Source: Mycoplasmatota bacterium (GTDB taxonomy: Bacteria > Bacillota_I > Bacilli_A > Izemoplasmatales > Hujiaoplasmataceae). From it: a stretch of 59,466 bases of DNA. The stretch spans positions 1 to 59,466 of the forward strand of contig JAQIBJ010000021.1 in the NCBI GenBank assembly GCA_027859085.1, written 5' to 3'. Position 1 is the stretch's first letter; each line of letters begins with the position of its first letter. This document shows, piece by piece, positions 14,444-23,785 of the stretch. The notes beneath the pieces are model-generated. The model made no database searches and had not been told where the DNA came from. It worked only from the letters and a program-made list of their open reading frames with translations. Both the position numbers and the translations under genes were made by a program.

Positions 14444-16453
14444 TTAATCTAAATGATAAGATTCTAATGTTTTTAAAACTTGATTTTTTAATTGGTTAAT
14501 TTCCGGATTATTTATATTTACTAATTGAGATGCATCTGTTAAAGCCTGTTCTAACAATTCTTGATCTTCAACAATATTTGCAAAGCTTAGATTTGGTATA
14601 CCAGCTTGGTTTTTACCAAATATTTCACCTGGACCTCTAAGTTTTAAATCTTGTGCGCTAATTTCAAATCCATCATCTGTATTTTCAAGAATTTTTAATC
14701 GGTCTATATCTTCTACACTTTCATCAACAATCAAACAACAATAGGATTGTAAATCACTACGGCCAATTCTCCCTCTCAGTTGATGTAGTTGTGCTAGTCC
14801 AAATGCATTTGCATTCATAATCAGCATGGTTGTTGCCTTATCAATATGAATACCCACTTCTATAACAGTTGTTGATATTAAAATATTGATTTCATTATTT
14901 TTGAATTGGTTAATCATATCAATTTTTTCTTTATCTTTCATTTTACCATGTAACATACCGATATTCGCGGTTGGAAATCTTTTATTTAATATATCATAAG
15001 TTTCCATTACAGAGAAGTAATTTGTAGTTTCATTTTCTTCAATAAGTGGACAAATAACATATACTTGATTATTATTATTAAGTTCTTGATTGACCAACTG
15101 ATAGACTCTTTTCATATTTTGAAACTCATAAATATTTGTAAAGATTGGTTTTCTTCCTTTTGGCTTTTCAGTAATTTGAGAAACATCCGAACTTTCAAAT
15201 ATAGAAATCGCTAAAGACCTAGGAATAGGTGTTGCACTCATTAATAATATATCAGGATAATAGCCTTTTTGTCTTAATATTTTTCTTTGATTCACACCAA
15301 AACGATGTTGTTCATCAATAATTACAAGTCCTAAATTAGAAAACTGAATATCCTCTTGTATCAGTGAATGCGTCCCAATAATAATATCTGCTTCATTATT
15401 GGCTATCATATTTTTAACGGTTCTTTTTTCTTTTATAGATGTTTCACTTGTTAATAAAACAATGTTCACATCTAAATTAGAAAAATACTTTTTAAATTCA
15501 TCAAAATGTTGATAACTAAGGACAAGGGTAGGCGCCATTACAGCAACTTGATAGCCCGAAGTCACTGAGGCAAGTGCTGTCAATATACTAACAATTGTTT
15601 TCCCTGAACCAACATCACCCTGCAACAATCTGTTCATCTGTCTATCTGACTTCAAATCCTTAAAAATATCGTTTGTCGCTTGTTTTTGTGAGTTTGTTAA
15701 ATTAAACCCTATCTCTTTAATAAAAGACCTCACAACGTCAATTTTATATGTTTTCTTAGATATATTTATATGATCTCTATGTTTTTTTATTAAAGTGATT
15801 CTTAAAGCAAACATCAATAATTCTTGATATTTTAATCTATTCAATGCTTCTTCAAGTTCAATCATATTCTTTGGTTGATGAATGTTATATACAACATTGT
15901 TTATTTCTTGTATGTTTCTTTTCTTTAAAATTTCATCAGGTAATATTTCTTCTAAATGATAACCGGATTTTAAAACCACTTCTATTATCTTTCTTAATCT
16001 GCCATCTTTAATATCATCAATGTTATAAAGCGGAATAATGCCTTCTTTAAAATTCTTTTTTAAGACAATGTCATTCGCTGTAAAAATTTTAAAATTATTT
16101 TTAAACCTTCCTGTGACGACTATTTCTACGTCTTTAAATAACACTTTTGATAAAAAATGTCTATTGAAAATATCCACTTTAATCTTATGATTGTCTAGAT
16201 AACAATCCACTGATAGTTTTGATAGGTTTTTACGAAAAAAGAATATATTGGGTTTATTTAAAATTGTCATTTCTAATGAAACAGTTTCACCTATTTTAAT
16301 ATGGTTAATGTTATTAATTTTTTGAATTTTGTATGACTTTGGATAGTATAACAATAAATCTTCAATCGAATTGATTGAAGCATTCTCTAGTTTAGATAAA
16401 GTTGTTTTCCCAATACCTTTAATATCAATAAGTTGATTCATAAATTTTTCCAT
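14444..16453 (-). CDS. recG: ATP-dependent DNA helicase RecG
   Basis: Branch-migration helicase that remodels stalled forks. The N-terminal wedge/OB region spans about residues 1-230. The SF2 core has Walker A LLQGDVGSGKT (near 278), DEQHRFG (near 380), MSATPIPR (near 402), and the C-terminal LHQLRGRIGR (near 568); 669 aa is normal. Upstream, an extended -10 (TGA then TATAAT at 16483-16488 on the minus strand) may be its promoter. Keeps the ylo-cluster order fakA-recG-plsX-rnc. Confidence 0.97.
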   Translation of the reverse strand: MEKFMNQLIDIKGIGKTTLSKLENASINSIEDLLLYYPKSYKIQKINNINHIKIGETVSLEMTILNKPNIFFFRKNLSKLSVDCYLDNHKIKVDIFNRHFLSKVLFKDVEIVVTGRFKNNFKIFTANDIVLKKNFKEGIIPLYNIDDIKDGRLRKIIEVVLKSGYHLEEILPDEILKKRNIQEINNVVYNIHQPKNMIELEEALNRLKYQELLMFALRITLIKKHRDHINISKKTYKIDVVRSFIKEIGFNLTNSQKQATNDIFKDLKSDRQMNRLLQGDVGSGKTIVSILTALASVTSGYQVAVMAPTLVLSYQHFDEFKKYFSNLDVNIVLLTSETSIKEKRTVKNMIANNEADIIIGTHSLIQEDIQFSNLGLVIIDEQHRFGVNQRKILRQKGYYPDILLMSATPIPRSLAISIFESSDVSQITEKPKGRKPIFTNIYEFQNMKRVYQLVNQELNNNNQVYVICPLIEENETTNYFSVMETYDILNKRFPTANIGMLHGKMKDKEKIDMINQFKNNEINILISTTVIEVGIHIDKATTMLIMNANAFGLAQLHQLRGRIGRSDLQSYCCLIVDESVEDIDRLKILENTDDGFEISAQDLKLRGPGEIFGKNQAGIPNLSFANIVEDQELLEQALTDASQLVNINNPEINQLKNQVLKTLESYHLD

Positions 16454-16539
16454 TCATCAAAAATAATAGTGATTGTTTTACTATTATATCACGTCAACAG
16501 TTAATTTTTAATCATAACTCTTGTATTTAAATTTTTTCA

Positions 16540-16564
16540 AAAAAAAAGAAGCATAATCTGCCTC
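16540..16564 (-). terminator. terminator of fakA
   Basis: GAGGCA / TGCTTC stem with one G-U pair, followed by nine U on the minus strand, between fakA and recG. Confidence 0.75.
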
Positions 16565-16574
16565 TCAATATGTT

Positions 16575-18254
16575 TTATTCAACGGAAATAATGTAAGAGT
16601 AAACTTCTTGCCCACCATTAATTAAATCAACTTCTAAGTCATAAGCTTCTTCAATGTACTCAACAATCTCATTGACTTCTTCTTCATTAATTTGTTTACC
16701 ATACATAATGGTAATAATTTCAGAACGTTCTTCAACCATTTCATCAATTAAACTTTTTGTTGTTTCTAATCTAGTTGGTAAACTTAAAATAATCTTGCCA
16801 TTTAGTAAGCCCATAAAATCATCTTTTTTAATTTCTAAGCCATTATTTTTACTGTCACGAATTGCATAAGTCACTTCGCCAGTTTTTACTTTATCCAAAT
16901 AATTTGTCATCTCTACGATATTCTCTTCAATATCTTCAGTAGCATCAAACATTGTTAATGCTGAATACCCTTGAGCAACAGTCGTTGCTTTTAAAACATG
17001 TACTGATCTCTCTTCAATCATGTCTCTAGCAGCTTCCGCTGATAGCATTACATTTTTATTGTTTGGAATAATGATGATGTGATCCGAATTTATTTTTTCT
17101 GTTGCTTGTATAAATTCTTCAACTGAAGGATTCATTGTTTGACCGCCATCAATGATGTAGTCACAGCCCATTTCAATAAATGTTTCTTTTAAACCATCAC
17201 CGTTTACAACCGCAACAATTGCATATTTTTTCTTCAATGCCGGTGCGACTGATTGAGAATGATCATGACCACAACCACAATCGTCTTGATGATCTGCATC
17301 TTGATGGATTAAAACTTCCGTATGTTGTAGTGTCATATTTTCAATTTTAATGTTAATAAAGTAACCGTAATATTGAGCTAAATTCATTGCATCACCAGGT
17401 GTCATTGTATGAATATGGATTTTAAGAATATTATCATCTTGAACTACGACTAAAGAATCCCCAAGAGGACTTATCATTTCGATAAATTTCTTTTGAGAAA
17501 ATTCACTCATTTTTTCAATTTGCATAATAAACTCAGTACAATAACCAAAATGTTCGCCTGATTCAATACTGGATAAATCCATTTTGGATGATGAAGATTT
17601 ATAGTTTTCATCAACAACTGAATTATCAGGATACATATTTCCAAGTAAAGCAGCTTCCATACCTTCTACTACTTCAATAAATCCAGCGCCTCCAGAATCA
17701 ATAACGCCAACCTCTTTAAGCACTGGTAATAATTCTGGTGTTCTTTCAAGTGAAGCTCTTAATTCTTTTAAGTATATTTCAAATAATTCTTCAAAATTTT
17801 CTAAATCGTCTTCAGCAGAAACAACTCTATCAGCACCTTCTCTTGATACCGTTAATATTGTACCTTCTACAGGATGAATAACTGATGCATATGCTTGTTC
17901 AACACCTTGTCTTAAAGCAAGTGCGAATTGTTCCATATTTGCTTTATCTAAGCCTTCTAGGCCTTTAGATATTCCACTAAACAACTGAGATAAGATAACA
18001 CCAGAGTTTCCTCTAGCACCCATTAACATTCCGCGTGATAAAACTTTTGCAATTTTGCCAATTTCTGTTTCTTCAGTATCTTTAACAGCGTTTGCTCCAG
18101 CAGTCATTGTTGCAGACATGTTTGATCCGGTGTCCCCATCTGGCACTGGAAAGACATTTAGATCATCTATTCTTTTCATGTTAATTCTTAATTTAATACT
18201 ACCGTTAATAATTAATTTTTTAAACTGATTTCCATCTAGTAATAATGTAGACAT
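16575..18254 (-). CDS. fakA: fatty acid kinase catalytic subunit FakA (DhaL domain)
   Basis: Phosphorylates fatty acids bound to a FakB protein, feeding PlsX. The N-terminal DhaL nucleotide-binding domain (residues 1-205) has NVFPVPDGDTGSNM with Mg-binding Asp and MGARGNSGVILSQ. The middle domain has YCTEF and HIHTMTPG, supplying the Cys and His of the known Zn site, and a C-terminal domain follows; 559 aa is normal. The linker between middle and C-terminal domains is unusual: around residues 318-336 it is rich in His, Asp and Cys (HQDADHQDDCGCGHDH). The asp23-like gene that normally precedes fakA is absent. SD AAGGAG. Confidence 0.93.
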   Translation of the reverse strand: MSTLLLDGNQFKKLIINGSIKLRINMKRIDDLNVFPVPDGDTGSNMSATMTAGANAVKDTEETEIGKIAKVLSRGMLMGARGNSGVILSQLFSGISKGLEGLDKANMEQFALALRQGVEQAYASVIHPVEGTILTVSREGADRVVSAEDDLENFEELFEIYLKELRASLERTPELLPVLKEVGVIDSGGAGFIEVVEGMEAALLGNMYPDNSVVDENYKSSSSKMDLSSIESGEHFGYCTEFIMQIEKMSEFSQKKFIEMISPLGDSLVVVQDDNILKIHIHTMTPGDAMNLAQYYGYFINIKIENMTLQHTEVLIHQDADHQDDCGCGHDHSQSVAPALKKKYAIVAVVNGDGLKETFIEMGCDYIIDGGQTMNPSVEEFIQATEKINSDHIIIIPNNKNVMLSAEAARDMIEERSVHVLKATTVAQGYSALTMFDATEDIEENIVEMTNYLDKVKTGEVTYAIRDSKNNGLEIKKDDFMGLLNGKIILSLPTRLETTKSLIDEMVEERSEIITIMYGKQINEEEVNEIVEYIEEAYDLEVDLINGGQEVYSYIISVE

Positions 18255-18319
18255 TTTAAAAACTCCTTATTTTTATATTTTGATGTTTCGTGGTCGACTT
18301 TTCTCTAAAAAACATTTGC

Positions 18320-18348
18320 ATTATACCATATGAAAAATTAAAAAGCAA
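18320..18348 (-). promoter_or_regulatory. fakA promoter
   Basis: Minus-strand -35 TTGCTT (18343-18348), 17-bp spacer ending TGG, -10 TATAAT (18320-18325). Confidence 0.7.
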
Positions 18349-18394
18349 TATATTTGGTTTTGGCAAAGAATTCGAAAATATATGAATATAACAC

Positions 18395-18422
18395 TTGCTT
18401 TATTTGTAATATGTGATAAAAT
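18395..18422 (+). promoter_or_regulatory. rpmB promoter
   Basis: -35 TTGCTT (18395-18400), 16-bp spacer, -10 TAAAAT (18417-18422); divergent from the fakA promoter about 50 bp away. Confidence 0.6.
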
Positions 18423-18458
18423 ATAAATGCTGAAATTAATCAGAAATGGAGTGATATT

Positions 18459-18650
18459 ATGCCAAGAGTATGTAGTGTAACAGGCAAAAAAACAATGTCT
18501 GGAAATAATCGTTCGCATTCATTGCAAGCAACTAAAAGACAATGGAAAGCGAATTTACAAAAAGTAAAAGTTATCGATGAAAATGGTCAAGTAAAACGCG
18601 TTTACGTTTCTGCTAGAGCATTAAAAAGTGGTAAAATCAAAAGAGCATAA
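18459..18650 (+). CDS. rpmB: ribosomal protein bL28
   Basis: Large-subunit protein of 63 aa starting [20 protein letters not shown] and ending in basic GKIKRA. Only one Cys is present, so it is the zinc-free form. SD GGAGTG is upstream. In Bacillus it lies between thiN/spoVM and yloU-fakA on the opposite strand to its neighbours; the same placement and inverted orientation relative to fakA are seen here. Confidence 0.97.
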   Translation: MPRVCSVTGKKTMSGNNRSHSLQATKRQWKANLQKVKVIDENGQVKRVYVSARALKSGKIKRA

Positions 18651-18665
18651 CTAAAACTGATAAAT

Positions 18666-18692
18666 AAGATGCGAAAGCATCTTTTTTATTTT
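18666..18692 (+). terminator. terminator of rpmB
   Basis: AAGATGC / GCATCTT stem with a GAAA tetraloop and U-rich tail. Confidence 0.9.
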
Positions 18693-18897
18693 TCATTTTT
18701 TTAATTTTTATATGTCTTATGGTATATAATATAGTTAAAGAATACATGATAATTGAAAGTGTTGCGCTTGATTCAATTAAAAACATTAACATATGCACAA
18801 TCACTATTTACAGCCTTTGATTTTAAATAGATAAAACAAACTAATATAACAAAAAAGATGAGCTTATATAGTCGTCATTTATAAGGAGAATAAAATA

Positions 18898-19272
18898 ATG
18901 AGAATAGTTCAAACAGATTCTGCTCCAAAAGCAATTGGGCCATATAGTCAAGGTGTCATGGCAGGAGATACCCTTTATGTATCTGGTCAAATTCCATTTA
19001 TCCCTACAACAATGAAAGTTGTTGGAGATGACATTCAATCTCAAACCAGACAAAGCTTATTAAACATATTGGGGATTGTTGAAGCCGCTGGATTAAACAA
19101 AGAAAACATTGTTAAATGCGGTATTTTTATGAAAGATTTAAGTATGTTTACTGAAATGAATACTGTCTATCAAGAATTTTTTGGTAACCATAAACCTGCT
19201 CGTTTTGCTGTAGAGGTTTCAAGATTGCCTAAAGATGTCCTCATTGAAATTGATGCCATTGCAATTAAATGA
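18898..19272 (+). CDS. ridA: RidA-family enamine/imine deaminase
   Basis: Hydrolyses reactive 2-aminoacrylate-type enamines released by PLP enzymes. The 124-aa protein shows the family pattern: AIGPYSQGV at residue 12, LYVSGQIP at 26, and the C-terminal PARFAVEVSRLPKDVLIEID with the substrate-binding Arg. SD AAGGAG 9 nt before ATG. It stands alone on the plus strand; the 240 bp between rpmB and it hold only a possible TATAAT at 18725 and nothing else I recognise. Not part of the ancestral ylo cluster, so an insertion. Confidence 0.95.
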   Translation: MRIVQTDSAPKAIGPYSQGVMAGDTLYVSGQIPFIPTTMKVVGDDIQSQTRQSLLNILGIVEAAGLNKENIVKCGIFMKDLSMFTEMNTVYQEFFGNHKPARFAVEVSRLPKDVLIEIDAIAIK

Positions 19273-19284
19273 TATTTTACAAAG

Positions 19285-19312
19285 AAAAAGCACCCGTGGG
19301 TGCTTTTTTTAT
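19285..19312. terminator. bidirectional terminator between ridA and the first HtrA-like gene
   Basis: A strong 11-bp inverted repeat (AAAAAGCACCC / GGGTGCTTTTT) between convergent genes, with A-run on one side and T-run on the other. Confidence 0.9.
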
Positions 19313-20265
19313 TGTGCTTCGTAATCAGCAATAATATCTTTAACCAGATCAATTGGTATTGAAAAGCCCATACCTTCAATTTCTTCACTGGCATACTTTA
19401 ATACATTAATACCAACAACTTCACCTTGTAAGTTAAATATTGGTCCACCACTATTCCCTGAGTTAATCGCTGCATCATGTTGAATATATGTAATTGATTC
19501 ACCACTGATAAAACGATCTATCCCAGCAACTATTCCAAGTGTAATTGAATTAAAAAAATTAAATCCTCTTGGATGGCCAGCCGTTAATACAATTTCACCT
19601 TTTTCAAGGTCGACAGATGAACCTAAAGCAGCAACCTCTAAACCAACTAAACCAGACCCTGAGAAAGATAATAAAGCGATATCTACATCTTCATCAAAAG
19701 TTAACAAATCGGCTGTAACTGTTGTTTCGTCTTCAAATCTGATTTTATAATTATTACCATCCTCAATTACATGATGATTGGTAATAACAAAATATAAATC
19801 ATTGATTTCATCATATTTATAAATCACGCCTGATCCAAGTGACTCGCCAACAGCATCTAAATATGTTTCAACACCAATCACTGTTTGATTAGCAATATCT
19901 ACAACTTCATAGATTTCATTTTGAGTTTGATCATTTAAAACAGAAATGCTTTGATAATTTTCATAAAAACCAGCTTCAATATCATCATAGATTTGTTGGT
20001 AGGTCTCTGCATTTATTTCATCTAAAATGTCTTGATAAACGACTTGATAGACATCCGCATAAATGTCATTATAGACATCTTCTCTCAATTGATCTATAGA
20101 TTCTATATCATCAAAGATATCTGTTGTTACTTCGGTTGTGACATTAGTTGTTTCAGAAGTCGTTTCTTCAGTTGTAGTTTCGGTTGTAACTTCAGCTAAT
20201 AATGGGTATGAACTTAATCCAATTAAACTTAATATAGTGAAAGCATAAAGGAAAAACTTTTTCAT
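19309..20265 (-). CDS. secreted HtrA-like trypsin-fold serine protease without PDZ domain
   Basis: A Sec signal peptide (MKKFFLYAFTILSLIGL, cleavage probably after LLA near residue 24) is followed by a Thr/Glu-rich linker (24-50), a helical segment with Tyr at every fourth residue (about 58-100), then a trypsin-fold domain. The triad is visible: His in TNHHVIED, Asp in DEDVDIALL, Ser in GNSGGP. The HDAAINSGNSGG segment is typical of HtrA/DegP. Length 318 aa, ending just after the protease domain with no PDZ. It starts 1 nt after the stop of the paralogous gene and shares its whole layout, so a tandem duplication. Likely an extracytoplasmic quality-control or surface protease. Confidence 0.9.
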   Translation of the reverse strand: MKKFFLYAFTILSLIGLSSYPLLAEVTTETTTEETTSETTNVTTEVTTDIFDDIESIDQLREDVYNDIYADVYQVVYQDILDEINAETYQQIYDDIEAGFYENYQSISVLNDQTQNEIYEVVDIANQTVIGVETYLDAVGESLGSGVIYKYDEINDLYFVITNHHVIEDGNNYKIRFEDETTVTADLLTFDEDVDIALLSFSGSGLVGLEVAALGSSVDLEKGEIVLTAGHPRGFNFFNSITLGIVAGIDRFISGESITYIQHDAAINSGNSGGPIFNLQGEVVGINVLKYASEEIEGMGFSIPIDLVKDIIADYEAQ

Positions 20266-20266
20266 G

Positions 20267-21553
20267 CTATTCTCTTCCCTTCAGTTCAATATCCGTTAAA
20301 GTAATGGTATTGCCATTTCTATAAACAACAATATCGATAACATCTCCCACTAAGTACTGAGAAAAGCCCTCAACAAATTGGCTCGTGTTCTCAATGATTA
20401 CATCCCCAATTTCTAAAATAATGTCCCCTGGCAATACATATCCATCCACTGACGAACCAGCCACAACATCTTGAATATAGAACCCTTCATTGATATCATC
20501 AGGAATAAGTGCGCCTGAAGCCAATAATGATTCTTTGTTTTGCGATATATCTACAAAAGTAATACCTAACATTGGTTTTCTTTTAGACTCACCAAATTCT
20601 TCAATGTCCCCAGCAATTAATTCTACAAGATTACCAGGAATTGCAAAGCCCATGCCTTCTATCGAATAATCGACAATTTTTAAAGTGTTAATCCCAATGA
20701 TTTCACCATCTAGATTAAACAATGCACCACCACTATTTCCAGCATTAATTGCTGCATCATGTTGAATATAATTAACAAACATATCTCTTGTACCGTCTTC
20801 GTCAATATCAAAGTAACGATTGATTCCAGATACAATTCCCATAGTCATTGTGTTAAAGTAATCAACACCAGATGGATTTCCAACAGCGGTAATAAATTGC
20901 CCTTTTTTTATAATTGATGAATCCCCAAATGGTGCTACAGGAAATTCTTGAACTGACGTAAATCTTAAAACAGCAATATCAACTAGTTTTTCAACACCTA
21001 ATAATTCAGTTTCAAGTGTTGTTGTATCCGCAAATTCAATTTGAATTGAAGCAGCGTCTTCAATCACATGATGATTAGTAATTACATAATATTGATTGCC
21101 TTCTTTTTTATATATTACTCCAGAGCCAGTGGCTTCTATTTCTCCTAAATCATTTAAATTATTAATCCCAATCACTGCTTTAGCAGATGTCAAACCAACT
21201 GAGATCATCTTATCTAAAACTGACAATGCTTCTAATTCCATTACACCATCTTCAATTTGGGTAATAATATCTTGTCTAACATTTTGATAGATCTGCATAA
21301 TTTCTTCATCAGAAATCTCAGCTAAGATATCATCTTTGATGTTCTCATATAAATCGTTATAAATTTGATTATAAACATCTTGGTAAACATCTTCCCTTAG
21401 TTGATTATAATCAATATCTTCTTGAGATGTTATTACTTCTGTCATTGTCGTTGTCGTTGTCGGTGAAGTTGTTTCTAACGGAAATATATTCGAACAACCC
21501 GTCAACGTAAACGCACCTAATATTAGTATTAATAATATGCCTATTTTTTTCAT
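20267..21553 (-). CDS. HtrA-like serine protease lipoprotein with PDZ domain
   Basis: A lipoprotein signal peptide with lipobox LTGC (Cys at residue 20) anchors it to the membrane surface. A Thr-rich linker (27-42), a helical stalk with Tyr at every fourth residue (LREDVYQDVYNQIYNDLY), a trypsin-fold domain (about 115-325; TNHHVIED, LVDIAVL, GNSGGA) and one C-terminal PDZ domain (about 330-425) follow. The His-Asp-Ser triad is intact. SD AAAGGAG. First gene of the pair, 428 aa. Together with the downstream PDZ-less paralogue it may act on misfolded or imported proteins outside the membrane; substrates unknown. Confidence 0.92.
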   Translation of the reverse strand: MKKIGILLILILGAFTLTGCSNIFPLETTSPTTTTTMTEVITSQEDIDYNQLREDVYQDVYNQIYNDLYENIKDDILAEISDEEIMQIYQNVRQDIITQIEDGVMELEALSVLDKMISVGLTSAKAVIGINNLNDLGEIEATGSGVIYKKEGNQYYVITNHHVIEDAASIQIEFADTTTLETELLGVEKLVDIAVLRFTSVQEFPVAPFGDSSIIKKGQFITAVGNPSGVDYFNTMTMGIVSGINRYFDIDEDGTRDMFVNYIQHDAAINAGNSGGALFNLDGEIIGINTLKIVDYSIEGMGFAIPGNLVELIAGDIEEFGESKRKPMLGITFVDISQNKESLLASGALIPDDINEGFYIQDVVAGSSVDGYVLPGDIILEIGDVIIENTSQFVEGFSQYLVGDVIDIVVYRNGNTITLTDIELKGRE

Positions 21554-21564
21554 TTTTAGCTCCT

Positions 21565-22179
21565 TTAATCTTCGCTCATAATCACTAACAATTTCCCCTT
21601 ATTAAATGTAACGTCGCCACTGCCTTCGTTAGAGACAGACAACGAATCACTTGTTGAGAGAAAATAATTATCTAGCGTGTATTTAAAACCTTTTAATTGT
21701 AAACCGTATACGTCTTCAATCGCAAAAAAAGAAATATACTTTTTGTAATTCTCAATATGAAAACTGCCTTTATCTAATATGTACATATAGTGACTACTAT
21801 CTTTTAATGAAAATCTGTATTTTTTCATTAAATTTAGATTTGCAATAAAGTGATCAACTCGACCACTAATACCACCGTAAACTTCAATTTGCTTATAATC
21901 GTAATGATTATAAATATAATCAAGTGCATAGGCCAAGTCAGTTTTATTTTTTTTGATATCTAATTGAATGATGTTTTTGCATTTTGATTTTATTTTTTCA
22001 AAAATTTCAGGATCAATTGAATCAAAGTCTCCAACTGCTAAATCAATCTCTTTATTTAAATTCAATAAATACTCAAGTCCCGAATCAACACCAACGATAA
22101 ATTCATTGACCTCTTCAAAGTATAGCTTGTTAAAATCATAATCGTTAGGGCCAGAGAATATTTTTATTTTATCAAACAT
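21565..22179 (-). CDS. thiN: thiamine pyrophosphokinase
   Basis: Transfers pyrophosphate from ATP to thiamine to form TPP. The 204-aa protein has VGVDSGLEYLL near residue 29, AVGDFDSID near 48 and the KNKTDLAYAL motif near 78, all typical. It overlaps rpe by 8 nt, keeping the rsgA-rpe-thiN order of the Bacillus ylo cluster. No thiamine synthesis genes are nearby, so thiamine is probably imported. Confidence 0.93.
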   Translation of the reverse strand: MFDKIKIFSGPNDYDFNKLYFEEVNEFIVGVDSGLEYLLNLNKEIDLAVGDFDSIDPEIFEKIKSKCKNIIQLDIKKNKTDLAYALDYIYNHYDYKQIEVYGGISGRVDHFIANLNLMKKYRFSLKDSSHYMYILDKGSFHIENYKKYISFFAIEDVYGLQLKGFKYTLDNYFLSTSDSLSVSNEGSGDVTFNKGKLLVIMSED

Positions 22180-22810
22180 TTTCTAATTCCTTAATAATTT
22201 CATTTCGGTTTTCTTGGTTGAAAATAAAGGATCCTACAACAATTACATCAGCACCAACATCTTTTACCTTTTTGGCTGTTTCGAAATCAATTCCACCATC
22301 AACTTCAATTAGAAAATCAAATCCATTATCTTTTCTTTTGTTATTTAAATACTTGATTTTATCCAAAGCACATGGCATAAATTTTTGTCCACCTTTGCCA
22401 GGCTCAACACTCATAATCAATACCAAATCAATGTCTTTTAATAGTTCATTTAATACACTGACTTCAGTATCAGGTTTAATTGATATACCTGCTTTAACAT
22501 TCAACGATTTAATTTTTTTAATTAAAGCATCTGAATGCTCCGTTGCTTCATAGTGGAATGTTATAAAGTTAGCACCGCTGATGGCATAGTCTTCCACATG
22601 TTTTTCAGGATCTTCAATCATTAAGTGACAATCAAATACTTGATTAGAATATTGTTTAATTTCTTTTAATATTCTATGATTATAGGTTTCATTAGAAACA
22701 AACTTTCCGTCCATCACATCAAAATGCAACCATTTTGCTTGATCGATAGAAAGAATTTCTTCCTTTAATTTGGAAAAATTTGAACTTAAAAAAGAAGGCG
22801 CACATATCAT
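22172..22810 (-). CDS. rpe: ribulose-phosphate 3-epimerase
   Basis: Interconverts ribulose-5-P and xylulose-5-P in the pentose phosphate pathway. TIM-barrel protein of 212 aa: APSFLSSNFSKL at the N-terminus, HFDVMDG (metal His and Asp) near residue 29, HLMIEDP near 61, VEPGKGGQKF near 136 and the EVDGGID motif near 170. SD GGAGG. Start overlaps the rsgA stop by 1 nt (TAATG). Confidence 0.97.
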   Translation of the reverse strand: MICAPSFLSSNFSKLKEEILSIDQAKWLHFDVMDGKFVSNETYNHRILKEIKQYSNQVFDCHLMIEDPEKHVEDYAISGANFITFHYEATEHSDALIKKIKSLNVKAGISIKPDTEVSVLNELLKDIDLVLIMSVEPGKGGQKFMPCALDKIKYLNNKRKDNGFDFLIEVDGGIDFETAKKVKDVGADVIVVGSFIFNQENRNEIIKELENV

Positions 22811-23688
22811 TATTTATTCCTCCGATACATTGGTTTCATTGCTTTCACTTCGTTATAAATATGTATATAATCATTATATCTTTCTGGTAAAATATTACCT
22901 TTATCTAGTTGATTTTTTACTTCACAACTAGGTTCATGAATATGAGTACATTCATTAAATTTACATTGATGACTTAATTCGAAAAAATCAATGAAATAAT
23001 ATTTTATATTTTCTAAAGTAATTTCTTTAAACTCTAGACTTGAAAATCCAGGTGTATCTGCAATAAAACCTTCTCCAAATACAATTAACTCTACATGTCT
23101 TGTTGTATGTTTTCCACGGCCTAAAGCTTTTGAAATCTCATTGGTTCTAATATCTAAATCCGGGTTAATCGTATTTAAAATTGTAGATTTGCCTGCGCCA
23201 GTTTGACCTGCTAAAACATTAACTTTATCTTTCGTAACTGTATTTATTGATTCTAAATTTTCTTTGGTAATTGAACTAAAATATATAACTTCGTAAAATT
23301 TTTGATAATATTTTAATTTTTCTTTTAATTCATCAAGTTCTTTTGCATTCATTAAATCAATCTTTGTCACAATAATAACCGGTAAAATTTCATTAGATTC
23401 AATCAAAGTAATAAACTTATCAAGAAGTAAAAAACTAAAATCAGGATCTTTAGCTGAATTAACTAATAATACTTGATCTACATTTGCAATTTGTGGCCTA
23501 TGTAAATCATTTTTTCTATCATCAACTTTGGTAATTGAATCTTTATTAAATTCAACTATATCGCCAACTTTAGGCCTAAAATTTCTATGTCTAAAAATGC
23601 CTAAAGGTTTTAATGTGTGTCTTTGATTTTCTTTATCTAAAACGGTATATAAACCACCAACTAATTTTATAATTCGACCTTTACTCAA
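22810..23688 (-). CDS. rsgA: ribosome small-subunit GTPase RsgA
   Basis: Circularly permuted GTPase that checks 30S maturation. An N-terminal OB domain is followed by TKID (G4) near residue 109, the P-loop GQTGAGKST near 160 and the DTPG of G3 near 207. The C-terminal zinc site C-x4-C-x-H-x5-C is at about 240-252. TTG start with GGAGG 8 nt upstream; 292 aa. In Bacillus the kinase/phosphatase pair prkC/prpC lies just upstream; here rubrerythrin does. Confidence 0.96.
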   Translation of the reverse strand: MSKGRIIKLVGGLYTVLDKENQRHTLKPLGIFRHRNFRPKVGDIVEFNKDSITKVDDRKNDLHRPQIANVDQVLLVNSAKDPDFSFLLLDKFITLIESNEILPVIIVTKIDLMNAKELDELKEKLKYYQKFYEVIYFSSITKENLESINTVTKDKVNVLAGQTGAGKSTILNTINPDLDIRTNEISKALGRGKHTTRHVELIVFGEGFIADTPGFSSLEFKEITLENIKYYFIDFFELSHQCKFNECTHIHEPSCEVKNQLDKGNILPERYNDYIHIYNEVKAMKPMYRRNK

Positions 23689-23756
23689 TGACAGTTCCTC
23701 CTTGATATTAATATGATTATTATACCATATTTTAAATTTAACTTAAAACTATTAAG

Positions 23757-23785
23757 TTGAAAAAAAAGAAGGCTAGGCCTTCTTT
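23757..23785 (-). terminator. terminator of pfk-rbr operon
   Basis: AAAGAAGGC / GCCTTCTTT stem with eight U on the minus strand, overlapping the rbr stop codon. Confidence 0.9.
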
